From Micrococcales bacterium (GTDB taxonomy: Bacteria > Actinomycetota > Actinomycetes > Actinomycetales > CAWJMD01): a DNA stretch of 35,513 nucleotides. The stretch covers positions 1 through 35,513 of the forward strand of contig PDSI01000056.1 of the NCBI GenBank assembly GCA_002748415.1, given 5' to 3'. This document shows positions 15,507 through 24,547 of the stretch, one piece after another. Each line of letters begins with the position of its first letter. Position 1 is the first letter of the stretch. The position numbers and the translations under genes were made by a program. Below the pieces are notes generated by a model. The model was not told the DNA's origin, ran no database searches, and saw only the letters and a list, made by a program, of their open reading frames with translations.

Positions 15507-17333
15507 TCAGGGTAGATGAGCCGCCAGGCTGGGGGTGTTGGCCAGCAAGTCTTTGGTGTACTGCGCCTGAGGGTGGTCGAGAACATCGACGACGGAACCG
15601 GATTCGACCAGATGCCCGTCTCGTAGCACCAGCACGCGATCGGCGATGGAGCGTACCAACGCCAGATCATGGGTGATGAACAGCATCGAGATGCCCCGCT
15701 CGGCCCTGACCCGGCTGAGCAACTCGGTGATCGAACCTTGGATGGAAACGTCCAGTGCCGAGGTGATCTCGTCGCAGATCAGGATGTCTGGCTCGGCCGC
15801 GAGTGCCCTGGCGATGGCTACTCGTTGCCGCTCACCACCGGACAGCCGGTTCGTTCGCAGGTGGAGGACGCCAGCCCCGAGTTGGACCGACTCGAGGAGT
15901 TCGGCGGCCCGCGTGCGCGCGGCGGCGCCGCTGGCCAGGCCGAACAGTTCCAGCGGTCGCACCATGATCTGTTCGACCGTGCGGCGCGGGTTCAGCGACT
16001 GGTACGGGTTCTGGAAGATGTACTGCACCTGCCGCCGAGCACGGCTGGTCCGTTGCCGGGCCGCGCGGGCCAGCTGCTCCCCGCGTAGCGTGAGCGTGCC
16101 CTCCCACTGGTCGTGCAGGCCGCCGATGCACTGCGCGATGGTGGTCTTGCCCGACCCCGACTCGCCCACCAGGGCAACCACTTCTCCGCTGCCGACGTGG
16201 CAGCTGACGTCGTGCACGACGTGGGCGGCGCCGTAGTAGATCTGCAGCTGCTCGACCGCCAGCAAGGTCTCGCCGTGCTTTCCCGGGGGAGTGTCGGCGA
16301 CCACCCGGTCCCGCGGGTCCCAGCGGGGAAGCTCACCCACCCGTAGGCATCTGGCCCGGTGCTGCCCTTCCGGTCGCCCGACCGGCTCCAGGCGGACCTT
16401 CGTGGAACCGCACGTATCGGAGGCAAACCGACACCGCGGGTGGAACCGGCAGCCCGCCGGCCGGTATCCGGGCGCAGGCGCTTCACCGGGGATACCGGCC
16501 AGCGCGTAGGCTTCGTGCACGTGCGGGATGGCCTCCAGTAGGGCGCGAGTGTACGGATGTGCGGGTTCGGCGAAAACCGCGTGTGCCGGACCGTCCTCGA
16601 TGCCCTGACCGCCGTACATCACCAGTACCCGGTCGGCGATGGACGCCACGACTGCCAGATCGTGCGTGACGTACAGCGCCGCGACGCTGAACCGTTGGCA
16701 AAGCTCTTGCAACAGCTGCAGGACCATCGCCTGGGTGGTGACGTCCAGGCCGGTGGTGGGCTCGTCCAGCACCAGCACCTTGGGACGGGGCAGGAACGTC
16801 ATCGCCAGCGCCACCCGTTGCACCTGCCCACCCGAGAGTTGGTGCGGGTAGCGGCGCAGGAAGGCGTCGTCGTTCGGCAGGCCGACCTCGGGCAGGATCT
16901 GCCGCACCCGCTCGTCACGTTCGGTCGCGGTGCCCATCTCGTGCAGGTCGAGCAGTTCTCGCAGTTGGGCTCCGATGCGGATGGCCGGGTTAAGTGCGGA
17001 ACTGGGATCCTGTGGGACGTAACCGATCTCGGTTCCCCGCAGGTTGCGTACCTGGGCGGGCGGCAGTGCCCGGATGTCGTGGCCGTTCACCAGGATGTCG
17101 CCGCCGCTGATCTGGGCTCCGGCGCGGGCGTAACCCAGGAGTGCGGTTCCGGCGGTGGTCTTCCCGGATCCGGATTCGCCGACCAGGCCCACGATGGTGG
17201 CGGGGCGCAACTCGATGTCGAGGTCGTCGACGACGTCGACATCTCGGCCGGTCAGCTGCACGCGCAGCCGGTGCGTACTGGCGGCGACGTGTTCGTTGCT
17301 CATCGCCGCGCTGCTGATGGCTGTCCCGCTCAT
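15507..17333 (-). CDS. Fused double ATPase of a peptide/nickel-type ABC importer (DppD-DppF)
   Basis: Both ATP-binding subunits of a peptide-type importer in one 608-residue chain. The first domain has Walker A GESGSGKTT (about residue 53), signature LSGGQ and Walker B VLVLDEPT, then the oligo-HPY extension with its Cys pattern (CRFHPRCRFASDTC) typical of OppD/DppD. The second domain has Walker A GESGSGKTT, signature LSGGE and Walker B ILICDEIT. Here DEIT rather than DEPT follows the catalytic Glu, a common variant. Translation starts at ATG 17333, which overlaps the permease stop as ATGA; an internal Met 10 codons later is less likely. Last gene of the operon. Confidence 0.92.
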   Translation of the reverse strand: MSGTAISSAAMSNEHVAASTHRLRVQLTGRDVDVVDDLDIELRPATIVGLVGESGSGKTTAGTALLGYARAGAQISGGDILVNGHDIRALPPAQVRNLRGTEIGYVPQDPSSALNPAIRIGAQLRELLDLHEMGTATERDERVRQILPEVGLPNDDAFLRRYPHQLSGGQVQRVALAMTFLPRPKVLVLDEPTTGLDVTTQAMVLQLLQELCQRFSVAALYVTHDLAVVASIADRVLVMYGGQGIEDGPAHAVFAEPAHPYTRALLEAIPHVHEAYALAGIPGEAPAPGYRPAGCRFHPRCRFASDTCGSTKVRLEPVGRPEGQHRARCLRVGELPRWDPRDRVVADTPPGKHGETLLAVEQLQIYYGAAHVVHDVSCHVGSGEVVALVGESGSGKTTIAQCIGGLHDQWEGTLTLRGEQLARAARQRTSRARRQVQYIFQNPYQSLNPRRTVEQIMVRPLELFGLASGAAARTRAAELLESVQLGAGVLHLRTNRLSGGERQRVAIARALAAEPDILICDEITSALDVSIQGSITELLSRVRAERGISMLFITHDLALVRSIADRVLVLRDGHLVESGSVVDVLDHPQAQYTKDLLANTPSLAAHLP

Positions 17334-18181
17334 GACTGTCCTTTCGCCGCCCGCTGTCCGATGCCGTCGGCGATCAGATTGGTGCCGATGGTGAACAGTC
17401 CGATCAGGATCACCGGGGCGAGCACCCCCCAGGGCTGCACCAGGAGTCCCAACCGGTTCTCATTGGTCATCTGCCCCCAGTCCGCGGCACCGGAATCGCT
17501 GGCGAAACCGAGGAACCCGATACCGGCGACCAGCCCGATCGAATAGGTCAGCCGCAGCCCGGCCTCGGCCATCAGCGGCACCACCAGATTCGGGCCGAGT
17601 TCGGCGACCGCGATCCGCCATCGGGATTCGCCCAGCGCTTCGGCCGCGCTGACGAAGTCCTGGTCCACGTAGGTCAGTGCGACTCCGCGAGCCACCCGGG
17701 CGACCCTGGGGGCGTGGGCCACGGCGACGATGAGCACGATCATCCACCACGTGGGCTGGTCCACCGCTGCCAGCACCACCAGGGCGACCAGGATCTGCGG
17801 CATGGCCAGCAGCACATCGTTGCCGCGCATCAGGACCTCGTCCCACCATCCGCCCGCGTAGGCGGCCACCACCCCGACGACGATGCCTAACCCGACGCCG
17901 AGAGCGGTTGCGGCCAGGGCGATCAGCAGCACCGACCGGCCACCGTGCAGCACCCGGCTGAGCACGTCCTGGCCCAGGTAGTCGGTACCGAGGAACGACC
18001 CTTCGCCGGTGAACGGTTTGCCGACGATGTCGTACTCCCCGTGCGGCGCGAACCACGGCCCGCTCAGCGCGAGCGCGACCACGGCCAGGGTGATACCCGC
18101 CCCTACGACGATCTGCGGTGCCGCCGCCCAGCCGCGTGGCCGGAAGCGAGACCTCGGGCTGATGCGTTCGTTCGTGCTCAT
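17330..18181 (-). CDS. ABC importer permease, DppC type
   Basis: Inner-membrane permease of 283 residues. It has a cytoplasmic basic N-terminus, a first membrane segment (about 24-45), the DppC-type periplasmic loop (HGEYDIVGKPF, FLGTDYLGQDVLSR) and a BPD-transport domain with the EAA coupling motif EALGESRWRIAVAELGPN that docks on the ATPase. Five further hydrophobic segments follow. It overlaps both neighbours by ATGA, so all four proteins are translationally coupled. The GTDYLGQDVLSR block is the family hallmark of oligopeptide, dipeptide and nickel systems; the substrate is not readable from it. Confidence 0.92.
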   Translation of the reverse strand: MSTNERISPRSRFRPRGWAAAPQIVVGAGITLAVVALALSGPWFAPHGEYDIVGKPFTGEGSFLGTDYLGQDVLSRVLHGGRSVLLIALAATALGVGLGIVVGVVAAYAGGWWDEVLMRGNDVLLAMPQILVALVVLAAVDQPTWWMIVLIVAVAHAPRVARVARGVALTYVDQDFVSAAEALGESRWRIAVAELGPNLVVPLMAEAGLRLTYSIGLVAGIGFLGFASDSGAADWGQMTNENRLGLLVQPWGVLAPVILIGLFTIGTNLIADGIGQRAAKGQS

Positions 18182-19269
18182 GCGGTCATCCCCGTTCGGG
18201 CACGTGGGGTGAACAGGATCGACAGCACGTCGGCCGCCAGGTTCAGCAGGATGTAGGCGGCCGCGATGATCATGGCCAACGCCTGCACGACCGGGAAGTC
18301 GGAGTTGCGCACGGCATCGACCAGCGCGGCGCCGATGCCGGGATAGTTGAACAGGTACTCGATCAGTACCGCACCCCCGACCAGCCAGGCGAGTTGGAGG
18401 GCGGTGACCTGGATGGTCGGCACCACGGTGTTGGGCAGCGCGTGCCGGCGGAGCACCAGGTTCTCCGGGATCCCCTTGAGCCTGGCCAGCTCCACGTAGT
18501 CCGAGTCCAGTGTTTCGAGCAGGTTCGAGCGCAATATGCGCGTCAGGTAGGGCGTGACGGCGACGACCAGAGTGGCCACCGGCAGGATCAACGACCAGGG
18601 ACGCTGCCAGGGCATCGTGCCCACCGGGAGCACCGTGACTGCCGGCAGCAGGTGGAACACGCTGGTGGACAGCAGTGTGACCAGCAGGATGCCGGTCACG
18701 AACTCCGGGATGCCAGCCAACGCCAGCGTCACCGTCTGGATGCCGCGGTCGAGCGGTCCACCGCGCCCGCGGGCCGTCAGCATCGCCAGGCCGACCGACA
18801 ACGGCACCATGAACACGGCCACGATGAGAACCAGGAAGGCGCTGTTCAGGGCCTTGCCCCCGATCAGGTCGGCGACCGGCAGCCCGTTGGTCACCGAGGT
18901 GCCGAGGTCACCGCGCAGCAGACTGCCCAGCCATGATCCGTAGCGGGTCAGTGGTGGCTCGTCCAAGTTGAGTTCTGCCCGGATCGTGGCGACGCGCTCG
19001 GGGCTGACCTCGAAGTCCTTGCCCAGAATGGCTCGGACCGGGTCACCCAGTGCCGATGTGGCCACGAAGACGATGAGGGACACCAGCCACAAGGTGAGTG
19101 CGGCCAGGCCGAGCCGGCGCAGGGTCCACCGGACCCAGGCACGGGTGGCGGAACGCGGGTTTGCCGCGCTTTCCAGGGACCGAGTCGTGGCATCCGTTCC
19201 CGTGGCTGCGGTTCCGGATGCTTGCTGGCCCGGCGGGGGGTCCGCCGGGGCCTGGGGCGGGGTGCTCAT
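18178..19269 (-). CDS. ABC importer permease, DppB type
   Basis: Permease partner of the DppC-type protein, 363 residues. The first 45 residues are a proline/alanine/threonine-rich cytoplasmic tail unusual for DppB; then come the first membrane helix (LAALTLWLVSLIVFVAT), the family loop with LNLDEPPLTRYGSWLGSLLRGDLGTS, and the transport domain with the EAA motif ARLKGIPENLVLRRHALPN. I chose ATG 19269 because it overlaps the stop of the binding-protein gene as ATGA; reading further upstream would run through that gene in another frame. It completes the transmembrane channel of the importer. Confidence 0.92.
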   Translation of the reverse strand: MSTPPQAPADPPPGQQASGTAATGTDATTRSLESAANPRSATRAWVRWTLRRLGLAALTLWLVSLIVFVATSALGDPVRAILGKDFEVSPERVATIRAELNLDEPPLTRYGSWLGSLLRGDLGTSVTNGLPVADLIGGKALNSAFLVLIVAVFMVPLSVGLAMLTARGRGGPLDRGIQTVTLALAGIPEFVTGILLVTLLSTSVFHLLPAVTVLPVGTMPWQRPWSLILPVATLVVAVTPYLTRILRSNLLETLDSDYVELARLKGIPENLVLRRHALPNTVVPTIQVTALQLAWLVGGAVLIEYLFNYPGIGAALVDAVRNSDFPVVQALAMIIAAAYILLNLAADVLSILFTPRARTGMTA

Positions 19270-20819
19270 AGTTTCTCCGCGGGTCTGACCAGGTTGAATC
19301 GGAAAGCGGATACCGCCATCTCCCGGGCGGGCTCCAGGCCGGTCACGAAATCGCTGTACGCGTCGACCTGGTTCTTGAACGCCCAGATGATGTACCCGCC
19401 GTCCTCGTACTCGATGCGCTGTGCGTCCTGCAGCAGCATGCGCCGGCGGTCCGGGTCCGTGGCCGCCCTGGCCGCGTAGATCAGATCGGCGAATCGCTTG
19501 TTGCCGAAGTGCGTTTCGTTGTACGGCGAGGTCTCCAAGGCACACCCGACAACCTGGGGGATGTACTGGCGGGTGAAGAAGAAGTCCTGCGCGAAAACCC
19601 ACTGCAGGTACTGCTCCCCGTAGAAGATGTTGCCGTCCAGTTTCTTCAACCGGACGTCGACACCTGCCTTGGCGGCATGCTGGACGAACAGGTTGGCCGA
19701 CTCGACGCCGCCTGCCCCGACGGCACTGGAGGTGACCAGTTCGACCTGCAGGTCCCGCTGGCCGGCTTGTTTGAGCAGCGAGGCCGCCCGGTCGATGTCC
19801 TGTTCGCGTTGCGGGAGTTGGTCGCCGATGTAGCTGGGGTCGAACGGGGAGTACAGGTCGTTGGCGACGCGGCCGAACCCGTTGAGGGCTTGATCCACCA
19901 TCTGCTGGCGGTCCGCGATGAAACGCATGGCCTGGCGCACGCGCCGGTCGGTGAACGGTGCTGTGTCGACTCGCATCGTGAACGGGACCCAGCCTCCGGT
20001 CTCGGAGACCAGCGTGTGCGCCCCCTGGCGTTCGATAGCCTGCGCCAGGTAGCTGGGCAGGTTGTCGATGGTGTGCACCTGCCCGGCCAGCAGCGCGTTG
20101 GTCTTGGCTGCGTCATCGGCGAAATCCAGGATGACCAACTCGTCGAAGGAGGCGGTGGTGTCCCAGTAGTCGTCGTTGCGGAGGAACCGGCTGCGTTGGC
20201 CCGGCACGAAGAGATCGAACTTGAACGGCCCGGTGCCGACCGGGTGGGCTGGGTCGAAGTCTTCCGGGATGATGCCGAGGGAGTAGGCGGCGAGAACCTG
20301 GTCCAGGATCGCGTACGGCTCCTTCAACACCAGCCGGTAGGTGTGCGGATCCACCACTCGGCAGGCGCCCAGATCGGCCAGCGGAGCGACGTCGGAGGCG
20401 TACGGTGCCGGGTTTTCCGGGTCCATGATCCGTTCGATGCTGGCCTTGACGTCGGCGGCGCGGACCGGGCGGCCGTCGTGGAAGGTGACGCCCTCGCGCA
20501 GCCGGATGGTCCACTCGGTGGCGTCCGCGTTGGGTTCGACCTCTTGGGCCAGCGACGGTTCGATCTCGAAATCGGGGCTGTAGCGCAGCAGCGGATCGTA
20601 CAACTGTTTGACCCGGGCGATGTCCGGCCAGGTGACCGGAAAGTGGGGGTCGAGAGTGTCCTTGAGTCCACCGCCGGTGGCGCCGTGGACCAGCTGCGAG
20701 GTCACCGCGTCCGAGGCCGGGGCGGTACAGGCGCCGAGTCCGAGGCTGCCGATGGTGAGGCCGCCCAGTCGGAGGGCGTTGCGGCGGGTGAGGGCTCGAC
20801 TGCTCGGTTCAGTGGTCAC
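19266..20819 (-). CDS. Peptide-type ABC substrate-binding lipoprotein (SBP family 5), Tat-like leader
   Basis: Extracytoplasmic solute-binding protein of 517 residues. The leader has a twin-arginine (TRRNALRLGG) followed by a hydrophobic run and a lipobox LGAC with the lipidated Cys at residue 31, so it looks like a Tat-exported lipoprotein. Family 5 features follow: TLDPHFPVTWPDIARVKQLYDPLL, WTIRLREGVTFHDGRPVRAADV and HPVGTGPFKF. Such proteins bind peptides, opines, nickel-chelates or sugars; the ligand is not readable. I chose GTG 20819, with GGGAGG 8 bases ahead; a longer frame to 20942 would add a 41-residue tail before the leader. First gene of the importer operon, divergent from serC. 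Confidence 0.92.
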   Translation of the reverse strand: MTTEPSSRALTRRNALRLGGLTIGSLGLGACTAPASDAVTSQLVHGATGGGLKDTLDPHFPVTWPDIARVKQLYDPLLRYSPDFEIEPSLAQEVEPNADATEWTIRLREGVTFHDGRPVRAADVKASIERIMDPENPAPYASDVAPLADLGACRVVDPHTYRLVLKEPYAILDQVLAAYSLGIIPEDFDPAHPVGTGPFKFDLFVPGQRSRFLRNDDYWDTTASFDELVILDFADDAAKTNALLAGQVHTIDNLPSYLAQAIERQGAHTLVSETGGWVPFTMRVDTAPFTDRRVRQAMRFIADRQQMVDQALNGFGRVANDLYSPFDPSYIGDQLPQREQDIDRAASLLKQAGQRDLQVELVTSSAVGAGGVESANLFVQHAAKAGVDVRLKKLDGNIFYGEQYLQWVFAQDFFFTRQYIPQVVGCALETSPYNETHFGNKRFADLIYAARAATDPDRRRMLLQDAQRIEYEDGGYIIWAFKNQVDAYSDFVTGLEPAREMAVSAFRFNLVRPAEKL

Positions 20820-21031
20820 GGCGTCGTCCTCCCTATGACGCCTAACGTAGCCCAATCGACGGAAGAAGAGTACTGAGCTGTACGGTTCAACAAGTCTGCC
20901 GTGGTCGGTGGCCCGCCGTTGTGCGAGCGGATCGCAACTCATGTGGACCCGTTCACATCGTGAGAAGGCACACCCTTGGACGTGCGTGGTTCGGCGTCCG
21001 GTCCCGCGGGCACGTGACAGAATCGTGAGCC

Positions 21032-22114
21032 GTGCGCGTATTCAACTTCTCCGCCGGTCCTGCGATGATCCCGTTCGAGGTTCTGGAGCAGGCGCGATCC
21101 GAGCTTACCGACTGGGCGGGCACCGGCATGTCCGTGATGGAGGTCAGCCACCGCGGCAAGGACTTCGTGGCGTGCGCCGAACACGCCGAACACATGCTGC
21201 GGGAGGTCCTGGGAATCAGCCAGGACTATGCGGTGCTATTCCTGCAAGGCGGGGCCACTGGCCAGTTCGCCGCCGTGCCGATGAACCTCACCTCCCCCGG
21301 CGAGGCGATCGACGTGATCGACACCGGGTCCTGGTCGAAGAAGGCCATCGCCGAGGCGGCCAGGCAGGATCTGCAGGTCGCCGTCGTGGCCGACGAGGCG
21401 GACTCCGGGTACACCAGGGTCCCCACGCCGGGTTCCATCAGTGTCAGCCCGGGGGCCAAGTACCTGCACTACACCGCCAACGAGACCATCGGCGGGGTCG
21501 AGTTCGGGTATGTGCCGCAGGCCGGTGACGTGCCGGTGGTCAGCGACTTCTCCTCGACCATCCTGTCCAGGCCAACCGAGGTGGACAAGTTCGGCGTGCT
21601 GTACGCGGGCACCCAGAAGAACATGGGCCCGGCCGGAATCGGGGTCGTCATCGTTCGCCGCGACCTGATCGGTAAGGCCAGGCCGGGGACCCCGACGATC
21701 TGGGACTACGCCGTCATGGACTCCTCCGGCTCGATGAGCAATACCCCGCCGACCTTCGGGATCTACCTGCTCGGGCTGATCCTCGACTGGACCCAGCGGC
21801 ACGGTGGGCTGACCGGCATGGCCGCCCGCAACGCCGAAAAGGCGGCCGCACTGTACGCGGCCATCGACGGCTCGGATTTCTACACCAACCCCGTGCAGCC
21901 GGACTCCCGGTCGCGGATGAACATCCCGTTCACCCTTGCCGACCCGCAGCTGGACGCCGAGTTCCTGGCCGGCGCGCAGCAAGCCGGGCTGGCCAACCTC
22001 AAGGGGCACCGCAGCGTCGGTGGGATGCGTGCCAGCATCTACAACGCCATGCCGCTGGCGGGTGTCAACGCATTGATCGAGTACATGAAGGAGTTCGAGC
22101 GAGCCCACGGGTGA
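21032..22114 (+). CDS. serC: Phosphoserine aminotransferase
   Basis: PLP enzyme converting 3-phosphohydroxypyruvate and glutamate to phosphoserine, second step of serine synthesis. Length 360 residues is standard. Seen: the N-terminal FNFSAGPAMIPFEVLE, the SVMEVSHRGKDF substrate loop, and TQKNMGPAGIG, which contains the PLP-binding Lys. This is the enterobacterial-type SerC, not the divergent mycobacterial form. The start is a GTG at 21032. It is followed after 10 bases by the phosphoglycerate dehydrogenase gene, giving an adjacent pair for serine synthesis; the third step (SerB) is not in the window. Confidence 0.95.
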   Translation: MRVFNFSAGPAMIPFEVLEQARSELTDWAGTGMSVMEVSHRGKDFVACAEHAEHMLREVLGISQDYAVLFLQGGATGQFAAVPMNLTSPGEAIDVIDTGSWSKKAIAEAARQDLQVAVVADEADSGYTRVPTPGSISVSPGAKYLHYTANETIGGVEFGYVPQAGDVPVVSDFSSTILSRPTEVDKFGVLYAGTQKNMGPAGIGVVIVRRDLIGKARPGTPTIWDYAVMDSSGSMSNTPPTFGIYLLGLILDWTQRHGGLTGMAARNAEKAAALYAAIDGSDFYTNPVQPDSRSRMNIPFTLADPQLDAEFLAGAQQAGLANLKGHRSVGGMRASIYNAMPLAGVNALIEYMKEFERAHG

Positions 22115-22124
22115 GCCAGCAACC

Positions 22125-23318
22125 ATGAGCCAGAATCGTTTTCGTATCCAGACCCTGAACAACATCAGTTCGAGCGGGCTTTCCCGGTTGCCGTCGGAAT
22201 CCTATGAGGTGGGCCCCGAGGTCGCCGACCCGCACGCGTTGCTGCTGCGCTCGGCGAACCTGCACGGTGAGCCGATCCCGGCCTCGGTGCTGGCCGTCGC
22301 GCGGGCCGGGGCCGGAACCAACAACATCCCGGTGGAGGAGTTCACCACCCGCGGCATCCCGGTGTTCAACACACCGGGGGCCAATGCGAACGCCGTGAAG
22401 GAACTGGTCCTTGCCAGCGCACTGATGTTCGCCCGCAACCTGTTTCACGCGGCCCTGTTCGCCAGGGACCTGCCGGGCGACGATGCTCAGATCAGCAAGA
22501 AGGTGGAGAGCGGCAAGAAGACCTACGTCGGTTTCGAACTGCCCGGCCGCACCTTGGGCGTGGTCGGCCTGGGCGCCATCGGCGTGCAGGTCGCCAACGC
22601 TGCCCAGGCACTGGGCATGCGGGTGGTCGGGTACGACCCGCAGATCACCGTGCGCCACGCCTGGCAGCTGTCGGCAGCGGTGGAGCGAGCCGACACCCTG
22701 GAAGACGTCTTCCGCCAAGCCGACTTCCTCACCCTGCACGTTCCGCTCAACGACGGCACCAAGAACCTGGTCAACACCCAGCGGTTGTCGCTGATGAAAC
22801 CCGATGCCGTCCTGCTGAACTTCGCCCGCGGCGGCATCGTCGACGACGCAGCGGTCATCGCCGCTCTGGACCGGGACCAACTGCGCGGTTACGTGTGCGA
22901 TTTCCCCGGCACCACGCTGAACACCCACCCGAAGGTCATCGCCCTGCCGCACCTGGGCGCTTCCACCGTCGAAGCGGAGGACAACTGTGCGTTGATGGCC
23001 GCCGACGAGTTGCGCGCCTACCTGGAGAACGGGCAGATCTACAACTCGGTGAACCTGCCGGACGCCAAACTGCCGCGCAACGAAGCCAACACCCGCATCC
23101 TCATCGTCAACAGCAACGTGGTGAACATCGTCGGCCAGGTCACGACCGCGGTGGCCGAGGCAGGCCTGAACATCGCCGACCTGTTGAACACCTCCAAGGG
23201 CGAGCACGCCGTCACGGTGCTCGACGTCGAAGGTGAGGTGCCCGACGCGCTGCGCGGGCAGCTGGCCGGAATCGAGGGTGTCCTGAGTGTCCGGGTGTTG
23301 CACCCCACGGCGGCGTGA
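22125..23318 (+). CDS. serA: D-3-phosphoglycerate dehydrogenase, short form with ACT domain
   Basis: Oxidises 3-phosphoglycerate to 3-phosphohydroxypyruvate with NAD+, first step of serine synthesis. The 397 residues hold a D-2-hydroxyacid dehydrogenase core with the NAD-binding GLGAIG, the substrate Arg in NFARGGIVDD and the His in LPHLGASTVEAEDN, then a C-terminal ACT domain (about 325-397) that usually senses serine. It lacks the extra ASB domain of the long mycobacterial SerA, so feedback should differ. It lies 10 bases after serC. Its stop overlaps the GTG of tgt as GTGA. Confidence 0.9.
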   Translation: MSQNRFRIQTLNNISSSGLSRLPSESYEVGPEVADPHALLLRSANLHGEPIPASVLAVARAGAGTNNIPVEEFTTRGIPVFNTPGANANAVKELVLASALMFARNLFHAALFARDLPGDDAQISKKVESGKKTYVGFELPGRTLGVVGLGAIGVQVANAAQALGMRVVGYDPQITVRHAWQLSAAVERADTLEDVFRQADFLTLHVPLNDGTKNLVNTQRLSLMKPDAVLLNFARGGIVDDAAVIAALDRDQLRGYVCDFPGTTLNTHPKVIALPHLGASTVEAEDNCALMAADELRAYLENGQIYNSVNLPDAKLPRNEANTRILIVNSNVVNIVGQVTTAVAEAGLNIADLLNTSKGEHAVTVLDVEGEVPDALRGQLAGIEGVLSVRVLHPTAA

Positions 23319-24547
23319 GCGCGCCCGCGGGTGACTTCGGTTTCACCGTCACCAGCGGGCTGACCGGTAGGCCGGGCCGGGCCGGGGTGATCCGGACCCC
23401 GCACGGCCGGATCCGCACACCGGCTTTCGTCGCCGTCGGGACCAAGGCGACCGTCAAGGCGGTGCTGCCGGAAATGCTGGCCCAGCACGGCGCGCAGGCG
23501 GTGCTGGCCAATGCGTATCACCTGTACCTGCAACCGGGTGCAGACGTTGTCGAGGAGGCTGGTGGGCTGGCCGCGTTCATGAACTGGCCGGGCCCGACCT
23601 TCACCGATTCCGGTGGCTTCCAAGTGCTGTCGCTGGGCGCCGGATTCAAGAAGATGCTCGCGATGTCCAGCGAGCAGCTCACCAGCGACGACGTCATCGC
23701 GGCCGGCAAGGACCGGCTGGCCACCGTGGACGAGGACGGGGTGACGTTCAAGTCGCACCTGGACGGGTCGATGCACCGGTTCACCCCCGAGGTTTCGATG
23801 CGGATCCAGCACCGGCTGGGCGCCGACATCATCTTCGCCTTCGACGAATGCACCACGCTGCTGAACAGCCGCCGCTACCAGGAGGCGGCGGTGCGGCGCA
23901 CCGAAGACTGGGCCGCGCGTTGCCTGGCCGAACACGACCTGCTGTCCCGGCAACGGGCAGACCGGCCCTACCAAGCGTTGTTCGGGGTGATCCAGGGCGC
24001 CCAGTACGAGGACCTGCGCCGCAATGCGGCGCGCGGGCTGCTCGAACTCGACTCCGACCGTGGCGGTTTCGACGGCTACGGAATCGGTGGGGCGTTGGAG
24101 AAGGAGAACCTCGGCACCATCGTCGGCTGGTGCGCCCAAGAGCTGCCGGCGGACAAGCCACGGCACCTGCTCGGCATCTCCGAACCCGACGACATCATCA
24201 CCGCCGTGGCCAACGGCGCGGATACCTTCGACTGCGTCTCCCCGTCCAGGGTGGCCCGCAATGGTGCGGTATACAGCCCGGACGGGCGTTTCAACATCAC
24301 CAGGGCACAGCACAAACGCCAGCACATGCCGGTGGACGAGCACTGCGACTGCTACACGTGCGCCCACTACACCCGCGCCTACCTACACCACCTGTTCAAA
24401 GCCAACGAGCGGATCGCGGCCACCCTGGCCACCATCCACAACGAACGGTTCGTCATCCGGCTGGTCGACTCCCTGCGGGAGGCCATCGAGACGGGTACCT
24501 TCGACACCGTCGCCGCCGGTATCCGCTCCCGCTACTACGGCACCTGA
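23315..24547 (+). CDS. tgt: tRNA-guanine(34) transglycosylase
   Basis: Exchanges guanine at the wobble position of tRNAs with GUN anticodons for a queuine-family base. The 410 residues contain the TDSGGFQ base-binding block, FDEC, the nucleophilic Asp in FDCVSPSR and the zinc site CDCYTC with a later His. The loop after GYGIGG reads ALEKENLG rather than the LAVGE of the E. coli preQ1-using enzyme, so base preference may differ. The GTG start overlaps serA (GTGA), indicating co-translation with serine genes. The 3' end overlaps the convergent yhhQ gene by 13 bases. Together with yhhQ and gluQRS it forms a salvage set. Confidence 0.95.
   Translation: MSAPAGDFGFTVTSGLTGRPGRAGVIRTPHGRIRTPAFVAVGTKATVKAVLPEMLAQHGAQAVLANAYHLYLQPGADVVEEAGGLAAFMNWPGPTFTDSGGFQVLSLGAGFKKMLAMSSEQLTSDDVIAAGKDRLATVDEDGVTFKSHLDGSMHRFTPEVSMRIQHRLGADIIFAFDECTTLLNSRRYQEAAVRRTEDWAARCLAEHDLLSRQRADRPYQALFGVIQGAQYEDLRRNAARGLLELDSDRGGFDGYGIGGALEKENLGTIVGWCAQELPADKPRHLLGISEPDDIITAVANGADTFDCVSPSRVARNGAVYSPDGRFNITRAQHKRQHMPVDEHCDCYTCAHYTRAYLHHLFKANERIAATLATIHNERFVIRLVDSLREAIETGTFDTVAAGIRSRYYGT

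Noticed and set aside
19509..20876. 455-codon open frame on the plus strand
   Set aside because: Antisense to the ABC binding lipoprotein, whose signal peptide and family motifs are clear.
20820..20942. 41-residue extension of the ABC binding protein
   Set aside because: It would put a non-hydrophobic tail before the lipoprotein leader; GTG 20819 has a strong ribosome site.
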